64,000 bases of DNA from Bradyrhizobium jicamae. GTDB lineage: Bacteria > Pseudomonadota > Alphaproteobacteria > Rhizobiales > Xanthobacteraceae. Made by a program: the position numbers and the translations under genes. This document shows, in pieces, positions 61,401-64,000 of the stretch. The notes beneath the pieces are model-generated. The model was not told where the DNA came from and made no database searches. It saw only the letters and a list, made by a program, of their open reading frames with translations. Location: positions 124,001 through 188,000 of the forward strand of contig NZ_JAFCJX010000010.1 in the NCBI RefSeq assembly GCF_018130695.1, given 5' to 3'. Numbering within the stretch: the stretch's first letter is position 1; each line of letters starts with the position of its first letter.

Positions 61401-61578
61401 CGGTGTCTCGATTCCGCAGCCCCCCAAAAAGCGTGGGTTCGGCCGAGAACTGATCGAGCGGGCGCTCAGCCAGATGGTCGACGTCACCTGCGAGATGAAG
61501 TTCGAGAAAGACGGCCTGTCCTGCCACATCGAACTGCCCTTCGACGGCAAGACCTCCCGTGACGAGGAGCCGGCTTGA
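58453..61578 (+). CDS. CheB-CheR-PAS-HWE hybrid histidine kinase
   Basis: Encodes 1041 residues from the ATG at 58453. Order: CheB methylesterase (about 1-190) with a full triad S14 (GASAGG), H41 and D131 (GDGDG); CheR methyltransferase (about 200-475) with the SAM motif IPGCSTGEEMYSIA and SCRNLLIYF; a region of unclear fold; a Glu/Asn-rich coiled coil at about 648-733 (EELVSVNEEMQSNNEELE); a PAS domain at about 733-840; and an HWE/HisKA_2 kinase with phospho-accepting histidine near 850 in LQHRTKN and VHELATNALKHGA. No receiver domain. HWE kinases of this group often feed the PhyR/EcfG general stress system; no phyR lies in the window. Confidence 0.93.
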   Translation: MDQQSFPIAGVGASAGGVEALEGFFRGLPSEVNFAIVIVTHLAAERESFLQEIIQRQTSLTVIGVQDDIDLEPNHVYVLTRAVIATVEKGRLILREMAQRERKPVDILFSSLAVDLGEKAAGVVLSGGDGDGALGIKAIKERGGLTFAQVADGYGPGQPDMPESAIATGFVDFAIPVEAMGEKLVQFARGNQLIESLVETAQDGDEDSAAREALPHIYAILRSQIGHDFSGYKVRTFARRVARRMQVSQLNTIDAYLELLRKDPHEVNALFRDLLINVTNFFRDADAFDHLAELVIPKLFEGRGAADTVRVWIPGCSTGEEMYSIAILLREYMEKLTAVPRVQIFATDIDERALSVARTARYPAALLDSVSEQRQRRFFVQDGGSFIVSRDVRDLCIFSPHSVIRDPPFSRIDLVSCRNLLIYFGPDMQSQVIPTFHYALRNDGYLFLGSAENVSQFQDLFAPVEKKHRLFRKRTDGNSSLRLPMMVTAVRAGHLADFVPRRPPMAGLLLRQMIDEHVLERFSPAHVVANRDGDVVYYSNKTGKYLEPPAGVPTRQLLTLARRDLRLDLRTAFREAVETGHSVSREGIAVEGEAGVQIINLQVEPLPIQGEEALYVVLFQDQGPLLSREEAFLRANSNDAGAAAQVERELRETRDRLQSMIEEYETALEELKSSNEELVSVNEEMQSNNEELEASKEELQSVNEELHTVNSELNGKVEALDRANSDLNNLFESTDVATIFLDRHLVIRSFTPAVARIFNILSSDRGRPITDLSSRLRFPGLADDIRNVMVGETLLEGRVSAEDEQTHYLVRLLPYRDGDRKNDGVVVAFVDISNMTRAERRQQVLIAELQHRTKNLLTVVQSIARRTIDKSATLDEFLQRLASLSRVQDFLTQDERSIIDLAELVRRELDALGALQPDRVQVSGLRAPIPFQLVQTLGLAVHELATNALKHGALKHPTGTLAISWNVHKEGEHSFLTFDWRESGVSIPQPPKKRGFGRELIERALSQMVDVTCEMKFEKDGLSCHIELPFDGKTSRDEEPA

Positions 61579-61705
61579 GCTTCCAAGGTCTTGTGCTGCG
61601 GAGTGATTTTGCAGGACGTGTGACAAATTCGACACGACGGGCAAATCAGAAAAACCTGTCAAGCCTCGCAAGTAAAAATATTCCGATTTACGCGAACTTC
61701 CGATT

Positions 61706-62107
61706 ATGCTAACAATGACGCATCTCACCCGTCACGAGGGGCGCTCGCGAACGCCACGAACGTGGGTGCAGATGCGGTGGCCGCTGAGCGTGCGACAGGC
61801 GTGTGTGCGCAAGGCGGACGGCGAAGTCGTGTGGGCCTGCCGCCCCGATGTTGGTGGTAAGCACGCGAACAGGCTAACGCCTGTCGCTAACGATGGTGAC
61901 ACAAACGCAGAGTCTCACCAGGGCGAGCACGTATAAGCCGTAAAGCCATCGCGCAGGGGAAGTCGGGCTGTCTCGGCTGCACCTGTATGCTCGTGTGCGC
62001 AACTTCTACTCATTGCGCACGAGACCTCGGGTGCAAGTGAGCGCCCGGCTTTCCCTGCGCCCTCGATCTCGAGAGAGGGCGAAACGAGATGGAAACCTCG
62101 GGCAAAT
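61706..62107. repeat. dispersed repetitive DNA
   Basis: This gene-free stretch contains blocks such as GTGTGGGCCTGCCGCCCCGATG, CATCGCGCAGGG, CTGTATGCTCGTGTGCGCAAC and GCACGAGACC that I remember as a repeated element of Bradyrhizobiaceae. It leads directly into repeat family C. A 76-residue open frame inside it is not regarded as a gene. The remainder of 61579-61705 is empty. Confidence 0.5.
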
Positions 62108-62260
62108 CATGTCGCGAGAACGCGAAGCTGTATTCACACAATTGCTGTCATCGCCCGGCCAGCGCGCAATTGCGCGCAAGGACCGGGCGACCCAGTACGC
62201 CGCGGCCTCTCGGTTCAAGCGCGACGGCCTCTGGAATACTGGATCACCCGCATGCGCGGG
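62108..62260. repeat. dispersed repeat family C, copy 2
   Basis: Matches 11114-11280 (see there): CATGTCGCGAGAA, GACCGGGCGACCCAG, CCTCTGGAATACTGG. Unlike copy 1 it continues into CACCCGCATGCGCGGGTG, a short palindrome. Confidence 0.8.
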
Positions 62261-62297
62261 TGATGACACCGGCGACGCGGGTGATGACACCGGCGAG
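62256..62297. repeat. 21-bp tandem duplication
   Basis: GCGGGTGATGACACCGGCGA plus one base, twice in a row, at the right end of the family C copy. The DNA from 62298 to the next gene start at 62470 holds nothing else apparent. Confidence 0.85.
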
Positions 62298-62469
62298 CTG
62301 GCTCGTCCTTCCTGACGCAAAGCTTAATCCTCGCGCAGTCGTGACGCCTCGCCGCGACAAAATGCGGCGCGCGGCGCCACGCGAAACGGAACGGACCATG
62401 GCCCGATCGCCTTGCAAAGCGTGCGTTTTGCGGCCATTTCTAGGTGGAACTGAGGTCCGATACCCCCTG

Positions 62470-63513
62470 ATGCTGCTGCTCGAGTCGCTTCCAACGGTCA
62501 TAGGCGCTGCCGCCATCGCTCCCGCCTTGCTGATCCTGTGGCTGGTGATCGCGGCCGACGAGCGGCCCGGCCCGCCGATGCAGGTCTGGCTGGCCTTCGT
62601 GCTGGGCGCGGCCTCGATCTCGCTGCTCGGCCTTGCGCGGGCGCCATTCAACGCCCTGCTCGCGATCCCCGGCAATCCCTGGATGACCGTGGCGCTGCGC
62701 TCGGTGTTCGGCGTCGCCGCGCCCGAGGAGATCGTCAAGGTGCTGGTCATCGTCATCGTGACGGCGCGGGCGCGGCGACGCTTCGCCACCGACCCGATGG
62801 ATGCCGTGGTCTATGGCGCGGCCGCCGGCCTCGGCTTTGCCGCTTACGAGAACCTCGCCTATCTCGTCCAGCACAAGGACATGTGGCGGGCGCTGGCGGC
62901 ACTGCGCAGCGTGCTGACGGTGCCGTTTCACGGCGCGCTCGGCGTCATCGCCGGTGCGTATCTGGCGATCGCCCGCTCCGGCACCGCGCTCGGCGCCAAC
63001 CGCCACAACCGCGACTGGGCGCGGATCTCGAGCTGGGCACTGGTGCTGTTTGCGCCGATCGCGCTGCATGCCGCGTTCGACTTCCCGCTGCTGACGATGC
63101 AGCGCAATCCGGACCTCGGCTCGACGACGCGGCTGCTGCTCGGCTCGGCCAGCGTGCTGATCGGCTTCTCCTCGATCGGCTTTGCGATCCGCCTGGTCCG
63201 CCGCCTCGGCAAGCATCACGCGCCGCGCACTGAACTGGCGCGCGAGCGGCTCAGCCAGCTGCGACGGATGTGGGCGCTGCTGCTGCTCGGCGGCGGTGCG
63301 GGCTTTGCCGGCGTCGCCTTCCTGCTGACGTCGCTGCATCACTGGTACATCAATCCCGAGCGCAATGCCTCGTTCATCCTGGTCCCGATCGGAGTGACAT
63401 CGATCACCGTCGGCCTGTCGCTGCTGATCGCGACCACTGCGGTCTATCTGTTCGGACGCAAGCGGCTGCGCACGACATCGGAAGGCTTTTCGTCGGCGTC
63501 CGGCCAAGGCTAG
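62470..63513 (+). CDS. PrsW family intramembrane metalloprotease
   Basis: Encodes 347 residues from the ATG at 62470 (the frame is open further upstream, through the repeat). About nine helices carry the PrsW motifs: APEEIVKVL (EE), GLGFAAYEN (E), PFHGALG (H) and LHAAFDF (H). PrsW enzymes cut membrane-anchored anti-sigma factors in Bacillus; the target here is unknown. Confidence 0.88.
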   Translation: MLLLESLPTVIGAAAIAPALLILWLVIAADERPGPPMQVWLAFVLGAASISLLGLARAPFNALLAIPGNPWMTVALRSVFGVAAPEEIVKVLVIVIVTARARRRFATDPMDAVVYGAAAGLGFAAYENLAYLVQHKDMWRALAALRSVLTVPFHGALGVIAGAYLAIARSGTALGANRHNRDWARISSWALVLFAPIALHAAFDFPLLTMQRNPDLGSTTRLLLGSASVLIGFSSIGFAIRLVRRLGKHHAPRTELARERLSQLRRMWALLLLGGGAGFAGVAFLLTSLHHWYINPERNASFILVPIGVTSITVGLSLLIATTAVYLFGRKRLRTTSEGFSSASGQG

Positions 63514-63540
63514 GCTGAACATCCAAAGGGAGATCTCGCG

Positions 63541-64000
63541 ATGACCCTTCCCCACGATCTCGACGACCTCAAAGCCAAGATGAGCGCCGCGGCGAAGGCG
63601 CACTGGAAGGCGTTCCTGTTCGAGGGCCTGCTGCTCGTCGTCCTCGGCATCGCCGCGATGATCGTGCCGCCGCTGGCGAGCCTCGCCGTCACCATCTTCC
63701 TCGGCTGGATGTTTTTGATCAGCGGCATCGGCGGCCTGATCGTCACCTATTGGGCGCGCAACATGCCGGGCTTCTGGTGGTCGCTGATCTCGGCCGCGCT
63801 CGCGGTGCTCGCCGGCATGCTGCTGCTGGCGCGGCCGATGCAGGCCGTGCTGACGCTGACCATCGTGGTCGGCGCCTATTTCCTCGCCGAGGGCGTCGCC
63901 AGCATCATGTATGCGCTGGAGCACCGCCGCGAATTGTCGAACCGCTGGTCGTGGCTCTTGATCGGCGGCCTCATGGACATCGTGATCGCGTTTTTCATCA
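63541..64000 (+). CDS. HdeD family membrane protein (partial)
   Basis: Open from the ATG at 63541 to the right edge of the window (153 residues seen). AAAGGGAG precedes the start. Paired hydrophobic helices (FEGLLLVVLGIAAMIVPPLA, LTIFLGWMFLISGIGG) follow the HdeD layout of repeated two-helix units. HdeD relates to acid-stress tolerance in E. coli. It starts 27 bases after the PrsW-like gene and is probably co-transcribed. Confidence 0.88.
   Translation, partial: MTLPHDLDDLKAKMSAAAKAHWKAFLFEGLLLVVLGIAAMIVPPLASLAVTIFLGWMFLISGIGGLIVTYWARNMPGFWWSLISAALAVLAGMLLLARPMQAVLTLTIVVGAYFLAEGVASIMYALEHRRELSNRWSWLLIGGLMDIVIAFFI

Noticed and set aside
61706..61936. 76-codon frame starting MLTMTHLTRHEGRSRT
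   Set aside because: Lies in dispersed repeat DNA I remember from many Bradyrhizobium genomes; no SD and no domain.
1..64000. CRISPR array or complete insertion sequence
   Set aside because: No regularly spaced repeats and no transposase or integrase frame were seen on either strand; the repeats present are short palindromes or simple tandems.

Overview
The window is a high-GC alphaproteobacterial chromosome segment, most probably Bradyrhizobium or a close relative. The evidence is the gene content (NDUFS4-like complex I subunit, PuuE allantoinase, DUF6481, DUF6894, GrlR-like protein, MXKDX-repeat protein, many tiny membrane proteins), EcfG-type general-stress promoter matches, and several families of short dispersed palindromic repeats that I recognise from memory as typical of Bradyrhizobiaceae. 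No CRISPR array, prophage or complete insertion sequence was seen.

Regions from left to right: (1) 1-9.5 kb, an ArnT-like membrane glycosyltransferase cut by the window edge, then a PBP1C / alpha-2-macroglobulin pair. (2) 9.8-15.3 kb, tRNA-Arg, small orphan genes, the 2-keto-3-deoxygalactonate pair dgoK-dgoA and puuE. (3) 15.4-20.2 kb, a DUF418 membrane protein, a lytic transglycosylase and a run of very small envelope or DNA-binding proteins. (4) 20.4-23.8 kb, a TRAP transporter whose genes overlap by ATGA/TGATG plus a coupled four-helix membrane protein. (5) 24.5-31.6 kb, a leucine/isovalerate operon (ivd-mccB-mccA-mvaB) divergent from a TetR and an Lrp regulator, with a palindromic operator candidate between. 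(6) 31.7-42.1 kb, envelope and glycan genes: OpgC-like acyltransferase, NodU/CmcH carbamoyltransferase, and a compact four-gene operon (RmlC-like epimerase, NAD-dependent sugar epimerase/reductase, CmcI-like protein, large GT2) facing a sugar C-methyltransferase. (7) 42.2-44.3 kb, a lower-GC island with a candidate small RNA, two exported proteins of unknown function and tRNA-Pro. (8) 44.3-52.4 kb, DUF192, double cold-shock, Sir2, GrlR-like, glyoxalase I, GST and PilZ proteins, many mini-proteins and tRNA-Glu. (9) 52.4-56.5 kb, gene remnants (a split DUF433 gene, a frameshifted PAP2 phosphatase), repeats and an M20 amidohydrolase. (10) 56.6-61.6 kb, a stress/signalling block: CsbD behind an EcfG-like promoter, DUF6894 coupled to a Crp/Fnr regulator, and a divergent CheB-CheR-PAS-HWE hybrid kinase. 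(11) 61.6-64 kb, repeat-filled DNA, a PrsW-type protease and a truncated HdeD-like gene.

The most coherent poorly described unit is the sugar-modification cluster at 36,951-42,126, possibly functionally linked to the carbamoyltransferase at 33,431-35,245. It has the parts list for building, C-methylating and transferring an unusual deoxysugar. Other items worth checking are an EcfG-controlled 26-residue membrane peptide whose promoter lies inside a perfect hairpin, a candidate small RNA with an intrinsic terminator, two adjacent mini-protein paralogues, and two decaying loci.
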